Source of the DNA: an uncultured Pirellulaceae bacterium
GTDB lineage: Bacteria; Planctomycetota; Planctomycetia; Pirellulales; Pirellulaceae
Direction of reading: 5' to 3'
Assembly (NCBI GenBank): GCA_937928215.1
Contig: CALFWL010000068.1
Span: forward strand, 1-52,980
DNA: 52,980 nt
The notes beneath the pieces are model-generated. The model was not told where the DNA came from. It was given only the letters and a program-made list of their open reading frames with translations, and made no database searches. Shown one piece after another: positions 41,567-51,408 of this stretch. The translations under genes were made by a program, and so were the position numbers. Each line of letters begins with the position of its first letter. Positions within the stretch are counted from its first letter, which is position 1.

Positions 41567-43318
41567 TTAAACTCCAAGTTGAACCAGTTTTGGTTCGACC
41601 GACTCAATCGTCGGCTCTTCTTTGCCGGTGACTCGACGCCGCGTCTCATCGGCTCCGATGACGCGCCGGTAGAAATCACCTAGGCACTCGTTGGTGCTTC
41701 GCTCTTCGGAGTACTTGCTTAGCAGCGGAGTCAGAACATCGACTGCTTCTTCAATTTTCACGTCACCTGCATACAAGTCCGCCATTCGATCGCCTGCCAA
41801 ACGGCCACCGACGAACAAGTGATATATTCCCGGACGACGCCCGACGAACGCAATGTCGGCCGTGTAGGGTCGCGCACATCCATTGGGGCAGCCCGTCATG
41901 CGAACGGTCAACTGAGCGTCACTCAAGCCAAGCTCGTTGAATTTTTGTTCTAGGTCGGTCAGCACGTCCGGGGCGACTCGTTCGGATTCTGCAACGGCAA
42001 GGCCACAGGTCGGCATCGCAGGACATGCCATCGAGTAGCGACGCACGTTCGAAATATCTTCGATCAGCGTGACGTTGTGCTCCTTCAAAATCGCTTCCAC
42101 TTGAGGAATATGCGATTCTTCGAGGCCATCGAACAACAGGCTCTGCTGAGCCGTCAGAACCACATCGCATTTCAGCTCGTTGACGATTTTTAGAAATGCG
42201 GTTCGCATCTTCATCACGTCGTTGTCGACGATGCGTCCGTTTTCAACAAACACGCCGTAGAAGAACTTGCCGTCGCCGCGAGAATGAGCGCCCATCCAGT
42301 CTTCATTGGTGACCGCAGGAATTTCACGCCATGGCTGAACTTCGAAATCACAGCGAGATTTGAACTCTTCGACAAACTTCTCAACTCCCATCTTGTCGAT
42401 CAAATACTTCAGACGAGCCTGCTTCCGATCCGAGCGATTTCCGAAGTCACGATAGATCGAGGCAATCGCTCGAACTGCAGCGACTCCATTTTCAATCGCA
42501 ACGAAACCGATCTTGTCCGCAATCTGTGCAAAGGTGTTCGCTCGACCGTGGCTCATGCCAAGCCCGCCACCGGCAAGTACATTCCAACCGGCCAACTTAC
42601 TTGAATCGTCTGAATCGAGGACACCAATCAAACCAGCATCGTACGAGTAAACGTCGATCTGGTTATCGCCCTGCAACGTGACGCCGACTTTGTACTTTCG
42701 TGGAAGGTAAGTCTCCTTGTAGAACGGTTCATCTTCCCGCGTCGAAACCTTTCGCTCGCCATCGACCCACAACTCGTAGTAGGCCTTGGTCGCCGGACGA
42801 AGATCGACTGCAATATCTTTGGCTGTTTGACGAATCGTTTCGTGCACTTGGTCAGCGATCGGTGCAGCAGTCGCCATCACGTTGCGGCAGACGTCGCCAC
42901 ACGCAGCCAAGGTCGTCATCATTGCAGCGTTGATCTGACGCATCGTTTCGCGAAGTTCGCCCTTGAGCACGCCGTGATATTGAATCGCCTGGCGAGTCGT
43001 GATGCGGATGCTGCCGTTGGCAAAGTCGTCCGCCATCCGATCTAGGTCACGATACTGCTCCGGCGTGACCATGCCACCGGGCAGTGCGATCCGAATCATG
43101 TAACTGTACGCCTTGCCCAAGCCTTCCTTGCGTCGCTCGGAACGCAAATCGCGGTCGTCTTGTTCGTACGTGCCGTGAAACTTCAGCAACTGCATGTCGT
43201 CATGCTCGAAGTGCTCGATCGAGGGATCGTTCAGTACCTCGTCGATGGTGCCCCGTAACAAGTTGCTCTTTTGTTTGGCAATTTCTACTTTTGATGGGCC
43301 GGTTTTGTCTTTCGCCAT
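41567..43318 (-). CDS. cysI: Siroheme sulfite reductase, hemoprotein subunit
   Basis: This enzyme of about 583 residues belongs to the nitrite/sulfite reductase family, with tandem half domains. The [4Fe-4S]/siroheme ligands are C432-x5-C438 (CPAMPTC) and C477-x3-C481 (CPNGC, in RMTGCPNGCARP, typical of sulfite rather than nitrite reductase). N-terminal markers are LLKFHGTYEQDDRD, YMIRIALPGG, ITTRQAIQYHGVLKG and CGDVCRNVMATAAP. It reduces sulfite to sulfide in the cytoplasm. The start is ATG 43318 (MAKDKTGPSKVEIAK). It lies in a block with cysH upstream and cbiX/cobA downstream. No CysJ is adjacent, so its electron donor may be ferredoxin or the reductase encoded at 20934-22517. Confidence 0.93.
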   Translation of the reverse strand: MAKDKTGPSKVEIAKQKSNLLRGTIDEVLNDPSIEHFEHDDMQLLKFHGTYEQDDRDLRSERRKEGLGKAYSYMIRIALPGGMVTPEQYRDLDRMADDFANGSIRITTRQAIQYHGVLKGELRETMRQINAAMMTTLAACGDVCRNVMATAAPIADQVHETIRQTAKDIAVDLRPATKAYYELWVDGERKVSTREDEPFYKETYLPRKYKVGVTLQGDNQIDVYSYDAGLIGVLDSDDSSKLAGWNVLAGGGLGMSHGRANTFAQIADKIGFVAIENGVAAVRAIASIYRDFGNRSDRKQARLKYLIDKMGVEKFVEEFKSRCDFEVQPWREIPAVTNEDWMGAHSRGDGKFFYGVFVENGRIVDNDVMKMRTAFLKIVNELKCDVVLTAQQSLLFDGLEESHIPQVEAILKEHNVTLIEDISNVRRYSMACPAMPTCGLAVAESERVAPDVLTDLEQKFNELGLSDAQLTVRMTGCPNGCARPYTADIAFVGRRPGIYHLFVGGRLAGDRMADLYAGDVKIEEAVDVLTPLLSKYSEERSTNECLGDFYRRVIGADETRRRVTGKEEPTIESVEPKLVQLGV

Positions 43319-43548
43319 TTTTCTAATCGTTGTCCTGGTCTGAGACCTTCTGTTTTTATGTTTCAAGCGTTTGATAAATTGCTGCAAACGAAAAATGCTC
43401 GCACGCGTCCAACTAAGGCAAACGCCACATCAATTTCAATCGTCACCGATGACTTACGGATCAACAAGTTACCCGATGGAAATGATTCATCATCGATCTT
43501 ACGCTTGCGAGATGAAACGGAAGCCGATCGTTCCTTGTTGGGTAAGTC

Positions 43549-44286
43549 CTAAATTTCATAGTGCAGTCCGCACTCGGTTTTTTCATTGCCTTCCCAACGG
43601 CCATCCCGTTTGTCCTGATCCGGAGTCGATCCGGGAACCACTTTGGTGCAATGAGTGCATCCGATGCTGGGGTAATTCTGAAGATGCAACTGGTTAAACG
43701 GTACGCGATGTTCCTGCACGTATTCCCATACGTCAGCGCGAGTCCATGTTACCAGAGGGCAAAACTTGTTCACCTGGTAACGCCAATCCCACGACACAAC
43801 CGGCGTTTGAGCACGATGCTCGGTCTGAGTCCGCCGTAATCCCGTCATCCAAACCTTGTACGGTTTGATATTCTCCACCATCGGCTGAACCTTGCGAATG
43901 TTGCAGCAGAGGTCTTTATTCGATTTCCACAACTCTACCCCGTATTGCTCGGCCTGTTGTTCTGGAGTCACGCCGGTCTTCCAAGTGACAAAGTTGAGGT
44001 TTTTGTATTTTTCGATCAGTTGGTCACGCAGCGTCAGCGTTTCTTTGAAGAAGAAGTCTGTATCGATGCACGCGACGGTCAACGGCTCCAACGAAGCTGC
44101 TTCAATCGCTTTGGAGCACATGTCAATCAACGCACAGCCTTCCATCCCGAATGCCGATGTCAAAACCATCGGAACGTCCGAAAAATACTTCAGCCCCCAC
44201 TCAACCAGCTGTTGCGGCTGACTGTCGTCGTCCAAAGCGGCAGGTTTCACGGCTGCGGGTTTCGTATTGGTCGGTTGTGAATTCAT
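43549..44286 (-). CDS. cysH: APS/PAPS reductase of the [4Fe-4S] type
   Basis: The 245-residue protein starts at ATG 44286. It has the P-loop-like SAFGMEGCALIDM and AC-IDTDFFFKETLTLRDQL of adenylyl-sulfate reductases, then C127-C128 (LCCNIRK), the pair C210/C213 in IGCTHC and the catalytic Cys239 in TECGLH. The CC...CxxC set binds a [4Fe-4S] cluster and usually marks enzymes using APS rather than PAPS. It makes sulfite for CysI, whose gene follows 230 bases later on the same strand. Thioredoxin would be the reductant. Sulfate activation genes (cysD/cysN or sat) are not in the window. Confidence 0.9.
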   Translation of the reverse strand: MNSQPTNTKPAAVKPAALDDDSQPQQLVEWGLKYFSDVPMVLTSAFGMEGCALIDMCSKAIEAASLEPLTVACIDTDFFFKETLTLRDQLIEKYKNLNFVTWKTGVTPEQQAEQYGVELWKSNKDLCCNIRKVQPMVENIKPYKVWMTGLRRTQTEHRAQTPVVSWDWRYQVNKFCPLVTWTRADVWEYVQEHRVPFNQLHLQNYPSIGCTHCTKVVPGSTPDQDKRDGRWEGNEKTECGLHYEI

Positions 44287-44606
44287 CGATCGGTTTCGGT
44301 TTTCCTCGCCTGACGGAATTGCGGCGTGTCGGCTAAAGCGAAAGACGGTTCGCACTGAAGACGGCTCGCTTGATGGCACATTCTTGACTCAAGTTTAGCA
44401 GCAGGTGACCAATCAGGACTACCGAGACTTGCGGGCAAGCCAGTGGGTTCAGGGTGGGACATCCTGCCGCAGAGGGAAATGTTTCTACGACCGAGGCGGT
44501 TGGATTTCATTTTCAGGCGATTACCGACTATTTCCAAGACGACAGAGAGCCATATTCGGCGAATTAGGTAGTCCGACTTCGGTCGGAAAAAAATTGGCTC
44601 ATCGGC

Positions 44607-44670
44607 AAACGGCCTAACCAAACGGCCTAACCAAACGGCTTAACCAAATGGCTTAACCAAATGGCTTAAC
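44607..44670 (+). repeat. Five tandem 13-base units
   Basis: AAACGGCCTAACC occurs at 44607 and 44620, AAACGGCTTAACC at 44633, AAATGGCTTAACC at 44646, and AAATGGCTTAAC at 44659. The units change stepwise by single C-to-T replacements along the array. Confidence 0.9.
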
Positions 44671-45326
44671 GTTACCGAGAACCACCCGTTGGAACGCTCG
44701 AAAACGACCATTCTTACCGTTTGCTTCGGGCCGCCATCCACGATTCGCCTTGTCACTATCGTCCAAGTGAGGCCGATCGTTGCCTCGGAACGCGAACCTG
44801 AGGAATGATTTGTCTCATTTCCGGCGATCCTTGAGTGGCGAGTCCCAGCTTGGTGGTTAGCAGCTTCAAAATGAGACATCTGTCGCGATTCGGTTGCGAG
44901 AATTCTGATCGTGCGACAGAAACCTTCGAAAAATGGTTGCTCGAGCGAGTGGCACACCATCTGCGTAGAAGGGAGACGAGGACGAACGAAGCTCTGGTCT
45001 CATCTTTTTCGGAGCGTGATCCCTCCAAATTCGTTCGTTCCCACCTGCCTCATTGTCGGTTTCAAACCGGCACGAGAAAGTCAGCATCGAACCGCCCCAC
45101 GGTTCATTTCGCCCCACGAGATGCTGGCTTTTTTTCGTGCGCTGTCGCTTGGGTGGATTCAGCATGCGAGTGGTTTTGACAAGCCTTCATTGGGTTGCTC
45201 GCTTCTGTTGTACCGATTACCCCAGCCAATTCTTGAAACGAAAACCCAACATCGGGACCGTATTCGAGGATTCTACTGAGCAACTTTTCAGAACCCACGG
45301 AGCAGAAATCCCATCTGGGAGGAGAA

Positions 45327-45341
45327 GGCTCCGTCCGCCCC
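45327..45341 (-). repeat. Interspersed GGTGCGGACGGAGCC-type repeat
   Basis: The reverse complement reads GGGGCGGACGGAGCC, one base different from the unit found three times at 52708-52846. It is an intergenic repeat family member. Confidence 0.6.
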
Positions 45342-45459
45342 ACGCTGAGCACCTTTGCAGGACGCCCGGATCAGAAATCGGCTAAAAGTCGATCTGGCGT
45401 CAATTGCAGTAAGCTTCTAATTTCGTGGTGAGGCTCGTCACGGGATCGAAAGGAATCGA

Positions 45460-47304
45460 ATGTATCGCCACGTCACCAACCAAAATCTCAATCCTCCGAA
45501 CCAGCCTAGCTCGCTTAAACAAGCACTCGCGATTTCGGTGCCACGACTGCATCAAGCACCGTGTTGCATCCCGAGCGTCACGATTCTGACAACGCTTGCC
45601 GCACTCACGCTGACGGTCTGTCTTTTATCGGGCTGCGGTGCCCCACGAGCAGGCACGGCAAGATCAGATTCCAGTCCCGACAAATCCATCGCAGAAGAAC
45701 CAGAGGCAACTGAACAGTCTACTGAGGAAGTCGTTTTCGAATCAGCTGCGACAATTGATCCGGTCGAGCTGAATCTACCCGACGAACTCCCTGCGGAAAC
45801 AGCATCAACAGCAGCGTCCGCCTCGCAGCCACTTGCGCCGCCCCCCGCTGCAATGCCTGCAAGAAGTCGTAGCCGGGCAGCTTCAACAACTCACCACCGA
45901 TATTCCAACAGTCGTACTCAGGCAGCAACCAGTCAGTCGTGGCAAAGCGTTGAATCAAACTCGGAAGAGTTCGCGGCTGGCTCAAGCCAACCTTCCGCTG
46001 CACTAGAATCGATTGATCAAAAGGCGAACGTTCCTGAAACCATTTCGCAACCAGCAAAAACCAACTCGGCATCGCCAAAACTTCCTACGCAAGTCGAAGT
46101 CTTCTACGCAACCGATCGCCAGCGCGTTGCGTCGATTTCGAAAGGCGATCTTCGGAAGGTCTTCAGTTGGGCGTTTTTGCTGGGGTTCCTTGCCTTGATC
46201 ACCGGAATCTTCGGCAGCATGTACCAGCGACAAAGCGTCAAACTGATTGCGGCGACCGCGTGCGTTGGCTGTCTAGTGCTCAGTTACGGTGGCTGGATCG
46301 AATGGCAGCAGCGAGCAAGACTGAAAGATAACGGCAATGTCTGGTACACGCACGATATCAAGATTCCGAAAACCGGTGCAAACGTCGGATCGACGCTGAC
46401 AGACGAACCATTCGAGTCGCTCGATTATGGGCGCTGCTTGGTCACCATCCCTCCAAACCACCAGACTGGGATTGTTGAAGCGCCTTCGATCACCAAGTTT
46501 GAGCTGACTGAGGACGCGGACAAACATGTTGTGCTGGAAAAAATCACGCTCAGCAGGTCAAGCGAGTTCTTTGGCCATTTGAATGATCGGCTGGAATCAG
46601 GCAGCAACGAAGCTTTGATTTTCATTCATGGTTACAACGTATCGTTTAACGACGCAGTCAAACGAACGGCGCAAATTGCTCACGACGTGAAATTCCAAGG
46701 AGCCCCTGTTTGCTACAGCTGGCCGTCTCGGGGCGGGTTGGAAGATTACACTCGCGACATGGCGAACGCCGACTGGAGCGTGATTCACTTGCAGGAATTT
46801 TTGGCATCGCTGTTCGAGCAATCGCAAGCCGACAAAATCCATTTGATCGCCCACTCGATGGGCAACCGAGTGCTCATGCAGGCGCTCGATCGTTTGGCGT
46901 TGCAGAACGAACAAGAAACACGATTTGGACAGATCGTACTGGCCGCTCCTGACGTCAGCGCCAATGATTTTCGGCAGCGATACAGCGGCGTGATTCGACA
47001 CATGGCGGATCATGTGACGATGTATGCCTCGTCACGAGACCGAGCACTGATGGTGTCGGCAGGCGTCCACGGGCATGATCGAGCCGGTTTGGCTGGCGCC
47101 GGGATCGTGGTTGTCGACGGGATCGACACGATTGATGTCTCGCACATCGACACCAGCTTGATCGGGCATTCTTACTACGGCGACAACCCCGAGCTGATCG
47201 ATGACCTTGCCGCGATCATTTTGCAGTCAAAACCTACCGCGTCCCGGACTTGGCTGGAGCGAATCGATACCGCAGCCAATCGTTTTTACTGGAAGTTTCG
47301 ATGA
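45460..47304 (+). CDS. DUF900-type alpha/beta hydrolase, membrane/lipid-anchored
   Basis: In this 614-residue protein, the first hydrophobic segment ends LLSGC (a possible lipobox near residue 58). A Ser/Ala/Pro-rich low-complexity stretch of about 130 residues follows, then a second membrane pair (VFSWAFLLGFLALITGIFGSMY and LIAATACVGCLVLSYGG). The hydrolase part starts LIFIHGYNVSFNDAV, with the nucleophile Ser in IAHSMGN (GxSxG variant AHSMG), an Asp in LAAPDVSANDF and a His in VDVSHIDTSLIGHSYY. This is the DUF900 family of predicted esterases/lipases. The substrate is unknown. It is probably a single transcription unit, ending at the terminator at 47361-47393. Confidence 0.8.
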   Translation: MYRHVTNQNLNPPNQPSSLKQALAISVPRLHQAPCCIPSVTILTTLAALTLTVCLLSGCGAPRAGTARSDSSPDKSIAEEPEATEQSTEEVVFESAATIDPVELNLPDELPAETASTAASASQPLAPPPAAMPARSRSRAASTTHHRYSNSRTQAATSQSWQSVESNSEEFAAGSSQPSAALESIDQKANVPETISQPAKTNSASPKLPTQVEVFYATDRQRVASISKGDLRKVFSWAFLLGFLALITGIFGSMYQRQSVKLIAATACVGCLVLSYGGWIEWQQRARLKDNGNVWYTHDIKIPKTGANVGSTLTDEPFESLDYGRCLVTIPPNHQTGIVEAPSITKFELTEDADKHVVLEKITLSRSSEFFGHLNDRLESGSNEALIFIHGYNVSFNDAVKRTAQIAHDVKFQGAPVCYSWPSRGGLEDYTRDMANADWSVIHLQEFLASLFEQSQADKIHLIAHSMGNRVLMQALDRLALQNEQETRFGQIVLAAPDVSANDFRQRYSGVIRHMADHVTMYASSRDRALMVSAGVHGHDRAGLAGAGIVVVDGIDTIDVSHIDTSLIGHSYYGDNPELIDDLAAIILQSKPTASRTWLERIDTAANRFYWKFR

Positions 47305-47360
47305 TGTTCAGGCGGTAGTGACCCAGTACTCAGTACTCATTCCCGGAACCCTGAGAAAAC

Positions 47361-47393
47361 GAAAGCCTTGAGGAAATACCCCCCAAGGCTTTC
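47361..47393. terminator. Bidirectional terminator between convergent genes
   Basis: GAAAGCCTTGAGG (47361-47373) pairs with the inverse CCCCCCAAGGCTTTC (47379-47393) with a short loop. It lies between the plus-strand DUF900 gene and the minus-strand metal-binding lipoprotein gene, with an AAAAC run on the left and ATTTTCC on the right. Confidence 0.7.
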
Positions 47394-47421
47394 GCCATAT
47401 CAAATTTTCCTACCGCCTGCC

Positions 47422-47940
47422 CTACTCCGCTGGTGCTTCTAAGGAAACCTCAAAGTCTCCACCGGAAGGCTCGGGCGGCGCGGAGCCCGTTTTCGATTCC
47501 GACCCGCCAAACTCTGGTGAACTAGGTGGTAACGGCGGTGCGAAGTCGTTCGAGGAATCGACTTCTCCATCGCTCGCGTCACCTGCCGCATCACCCGACA
47601 GCGAAGCAAGCGTAAAACGAGACTCGCTAGAAGATTTTGCTTCTGCAAACGCGCTGATCAGCTGATCAGGACTGGTCTGGCTGGGATCATAAACGGCCGT
47701 CGCTGATTGATCGGCCATACTTGTTGAGACTTTCGCTACACCCGGCAGCGATTTGAGCTGTTTTTCAACAGCCCGCGTTCACGACGCGCCTCAGACCATT
47801 CCGGAAACGGCGAACGTCGCCGATTCCATCCCGTCCGGTACGTCCAGAGAAGCTGAGCCGTTGCCGCCGGGGCTGCATCCAAAGGCAACGATCATCATCA
47901 TCGCCAACAACCCACTACTGAGAGTGATTAACCGTTTCAT
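47422..47940 (-). CDS. Heavy-metal-associated (HMA) domain lipoprotein with two in-frame UGAs (putative selenoprotein)
   Basis: Read through two UGAs, the frame gives 172 residues. It starts at ATG 47940 with GGAG 5 bases upstream. A lipoprotein signal ends IVAFGC. The HMA domain follows: SATFAVSGMV-U50-GAS-U54-TRAVEKQLKSLPGVAKVSTSMADQSATAVYDPSQTSPDQLISAF. In HMA proteins the GMxC-x2/3-C pair binds the metal; here both Cys positions are UGA (47793-47791 and 47781-47779), and flanking sequence keeps the beta-alpha-beta pattern. The C-terminal 70 residues are Ser/Pro/Glu-rich. Two hairpins follow at SECIS-like distance. It is outer-surface anchored. The neighbouring nadA gene on the same strand is 234 bases away, so it may have its own promoter. 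A pseudogene is the alternative, but two disruptions exactly at the metal ligands argue against it. Confidence 0.8.
47733..47751 (-). promoter_or_regulatory. Putative SECIS hairpin 2
   Basis: TCGCT pairs with AGCGA around a 9-base loop that starts with G (GCCGGGTGT). The loop starts 32 bases after the second UGA, within the usual bacterial SECIS distance. Confidence 0.45.
47755..47774 (-). promoter_or_regulatory. Putative SECIS hairpin 1
   Basis: GGGCTGTT pairs with AACAGCTC (8 pairs, one G-T), and the loop is GAAA. The loop starts 24 bases after the first UGA, and its first base is G, as in many bacterial SECIS loops. It is 12 bases from the second UGA. Confidence 0.6.
47779..47793 (-). other. 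Two in-frame UGAs at the metal-binding positions (Sec-x3-Sec)
   Basis: TGA GGC GCG TCG TGA codes for Sec-Gly-Ala-Ser-Sec if read as selenocysteine. The spacing equals the C-x3-C variant of the HMA metal-binding loop. Confidence 0.7.
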
Positions 47941-48174
47941 CGAAACTCCAAAAATCCTTGAGCGCACTGTTTGTTCGTGTGGTCTGATAGAAATTGTCTT
48001 CTTGCGACGATGCCGATACGCAAGTTTCCAAAAATAAATGCAACCAGACCTTGTTTCGTCGTCGAAATGACGCCTGTTCCAATTGCTAATCCTAGCCAAC
48101 TGCCGACAAAAGGCAAAGTCGGACCGATAAAGGCGTTGTTTTCGTCAGGATCTTGATCGGACCGCGACGGCAGC

Positions 48175-49317
<1,143 letters not shown>

Positions 49318-49667
49318 GGAGTCAGCAAATTCGAGAGGGGTTGATCAAGCCATTATTCTACGCCGACTGGCGTAAAACGACCACAACTAATACGACCGCA
49401 TTGGAATTACGGCAATCCATTCAGCGCTGACACTCGGCTCGCTCGTAAACCACGGGGCATGATCTCTTGTCCTGACAAGGACAACCTATCGGTAGCGCCG
49501 CGCCGCCATCGCCGCTTGAGATTGTTCGATTGAGCCGTTTGGCGCAGCCATGGCGCAACGTGTTCCGTTGTTGTGGATTTGAACACTGAAACACAGAGGT
49601 CACGGAGTGGTTGCGTGCGAAAATCTCGCTTTGGCGAATCACGTGTCGTTCACCTTGATTTGTTCCG
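49318..49667. other. Intergenic region
   Basis: I see no gene. It contains CTGAAACACAGAGGTCACGG at 49584-49603, a member of the ACACAGAGG-type intergenic repeats seen in planctomycetes. Confidence 0.35.
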
Positions 49668-50546
49668 CTACTTCCCACCCAACGCCGCGCGGACGGGTTC
49701 CGGGAGAAACGCTTTGGCGGAACTTGCCCACTTGGATCTGGCCGCATCTGAAATCGACAAACGCAACGAACTTTTCTTGTCTTGAAACTTCTTGTTAATT
49801 TTTGTGACCAGTTTTTGTTCTTTCTCCGTGATTTTCTCATCCAGCGCCGAGCGGGCACCCTTGGATACCTGCTGAGCGAACTCGCCGCCGGCCTTGCTGA
49901 TTCGGTCGATCCGAAATTCCTGCACGACGATATTCGCCGCCGTCGCCTTCGGATCGAAGATCAAATCGGGTGGAAATTTTGTAATGTCCAGATGAGTCTT
50001 CAACTGCAACGAGACTGATAGGTTCAACTTCGCGTGACCGTCCGCGCTCAGACTGTACAACTGGATGCCTTTGACCCATTTGGATTGGCGAGCGTGAAGC
50101 TTAACGTGAGCCGAGCATTCAACGTCGAATGCCATCGCCCCGTCGGGGCGTTGTCGCATGTTGGTCACTCGAACGGAGAACTCTTCACGAGGATTCATCA
50201 AATCCGCAGTGTAACGTTGCCAGGTTCCGTGGTTGACCAATTTTTTGCGGCGATGGGTCCGCAGCTTGCCGTCTTTGAACTTCACATCCACACCGTCCCA
50301 TCGTTCGGATTGGCGTCCCCATTTTTTCTCGTCAACGTAATCGTGCGGAAGATTCTCCAGCACCAGGTTGGTCAGTAACTGATCCAGTTGCACTCCGGTT
50401 TGGGTTGGCTGAACCGGATCACCATCCTGAGCCGCAGCCATTTGTGGCGCGGAGAATGCAATCGAAAACACCAGCCACCAGGTGGCGGCCAGTCCCTGGA
50501 TGACGGCTAACGCGACCGCCCGATGAATACGAATCGACACCGACAT
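49668..50546 (-). CDS. Exported hypothetical protein
   Basis: The 292-residue protein has a signal peptide (VALAVIQGLAATWWLVFSIAFSAPQMAAAQ, cleaved near residue 40) and a mature part with repeated beta patterns: DGVDVKFKDGKLRTHRRKKLVNHGTWQRYTADLMNPREEFSVRV, DGAMAFDVECSAHVKLHARQSKW, IQLYSLSADGHAKLNLSVSLQLKT. The C-terminal 90 residues are helical and basic. I chose ATG 50546. I do not recognise a family. It is probably periplasmic. Function unknown. Confidence 0.75.
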   Translation of the reverse strand: MSVSIRIHRAVALAVIQGLAATWWLVFSIAFSAPQMAAAQDGDPVQPTQTGVQLDQLLTNLVLENLPHDYVDEKKWGRQSERWDGVDVKFKDGKLRTHRRKKLVNHGTWQRYTADLMNPREEFSVRVTNMRQRPDGAMAFDVECSAHVKLHARQSKWVKGIQLYSLSADGHAKLNLSVSLQLKTHLDITKFPPDLIFDPKATAANIVVQEFRIDRISKAGGEFAQQVSKGARSALDEKITEKEQKLVTKINKKFQDKKSSLRLSISDAARSKWASSAKAFLPEPVRAALGGK

Positions 50547-50719
50547 TCGATCCCGCGGGGGCAGCAGGTTATTCCGGTTGAAGATCAAATTTTCTGCCTG
50601 ATGGGGGTGTAACCGAGGTTGAACGTCTGGCTGTGTGATCAACGTTTCGCGTTATGATCATGAGCACGTAGCACTGCGCACCCAAGCTACTATCGACCGT
50701 TTTTCTGATCCAGAGACAA

Positions 50720-51295
50720 ATGGAAGTCACAATCTGCTTAAACTCGAATGCTGTCATGCTGGCAAAGACTTTTGTTGCAATCGTTATCACGGTTTTCGCC
50801 GGGTGCGAAGGTGATCTGGTTGACTCGGACAAATCGCTGCCTGCGCCGCTGCCGCACGAACTTCCCTACGAGTTTCATGGGAAAATATTCCGTGTCTGGG
50901 GCGGCGACTATTTTGACATTCGCGATGGCCAGCGACTTCACTACGTCTGCTTGCAAGGCATTGATTCTCCCAAACCCGGTCAAACGTTTTATGGGAAGGC
51001 ATGTAATGAATTGCGTCGAATCGTCGGCGATCAGGAATTACGTGTCGTCGTGACGAAGCTGGACGATTCGAAAGTCGCTTACGTAAAAGCGTGGCTCCCA
51101 GACGCGTCGAAATCTGATCCAGCAGTTGACATAGGGCTTGAGATGATCCGCCGCGGATTCGGTTGGTATGACGGAAACGAGTTTGATGGCGATAGCGAAT
51201 ACAAATCCGCTCAGTCATTCGCGCGAGCGAAAAAGCTGGGCTTATGGAATCAACCTGACCCCGTGCCGCCGTGGAATTTCAATGCAACGGAATGA
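50720..51295 (+). CDS. Thermonuclease (SNase)-like lipoprotein with altered active site
   Basis: The 191-residue protein has a lipoprotein signal (FVAIVITVFAGC, lipobox FAGC) and an OB-fold resembling staphylococcal nuclease: RVWGGDYFDIRDGQRLHYVCLQGIDSPKPGQTFYGKAC, then YVKAWLPD, LEMIRRGFGWYD and ARAKKLGLWNQPDPVPPW. In active SNases, DGDT, the Arg of VRLxGID, the Glu after it and the Arg of YGR are catalytic. Here GGDY lacks the first Asp, the VRL Arg is Cys (YVCLQGID) and YGR is replaced by DSK. I infer loss of nuclease activity, with the fold kept. ATG 50720 is open; ATG 50756 would begin directly at the signal. Role unknown. Confidence 0.75.
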   Translation: MEVTICLNSNAVMLAKTFVAIVITVFAGCEGDLVDSDKSLPAPLPHELPYEFHGKIFRVWGGDYFDIRDGQRLHYVCLQGIDSPKPGQTFYGKACNELRRIVGDQELRVVVTKLDDSKVAYVKAWLPDASKSDPAVDIGLEMIRRGFGWYDGNEFDGDSEYKSAQSFARAKKLGLWNQPDPVPPWNFNATE

Positions 51296-51408
51296 TATTT
51301 ATTGCGGTGAACTCATCTTCTTTACACGCTCACATCCCATACCGGCTCACATCCCATACAAGCTCGACGCGCAAGTAAGCAGAGTTTGCGTTCTCACCGC
51401 GCATAAAA

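Larger units (their letters stand above)
44287..45459. other. Long intergenic region with tandem repeat
   Basis: No supported gene lies in these 1173 bases despite several open frames. They hold five 13-base tandem units at 44607-44670, one GGCTCCGTCCGCCCC repeat (45327-45341) and, presumably, the promoters of the minus-strand cysH and plus-strand DUF900 genes. Confidence 0.4.

Noticed and set aside
44835..45179. Open frames of 100-122 residues in the cysH upstream region
   Set aside because: They overlap each other in several frames and look like random translations of GC-rich intergenic DNA.
37422..47940. Global UGA reassignment (code 4 or 25) as explanation for the in-frame UGAs
   Set aside because: Several clear genes in the window end at TGA in the expected place (for example cbiX overlapping cobA, and nirA), so TGA is a normal stop here.
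47422..47940. Pseudogene explanation for the metal-binding lipoprotein
   Set aside because: Both interruptions are TGA, none shifts the frame, and they fall exactly on the two metal-ligand positions; random decay is a poor explanation, though not excluded.
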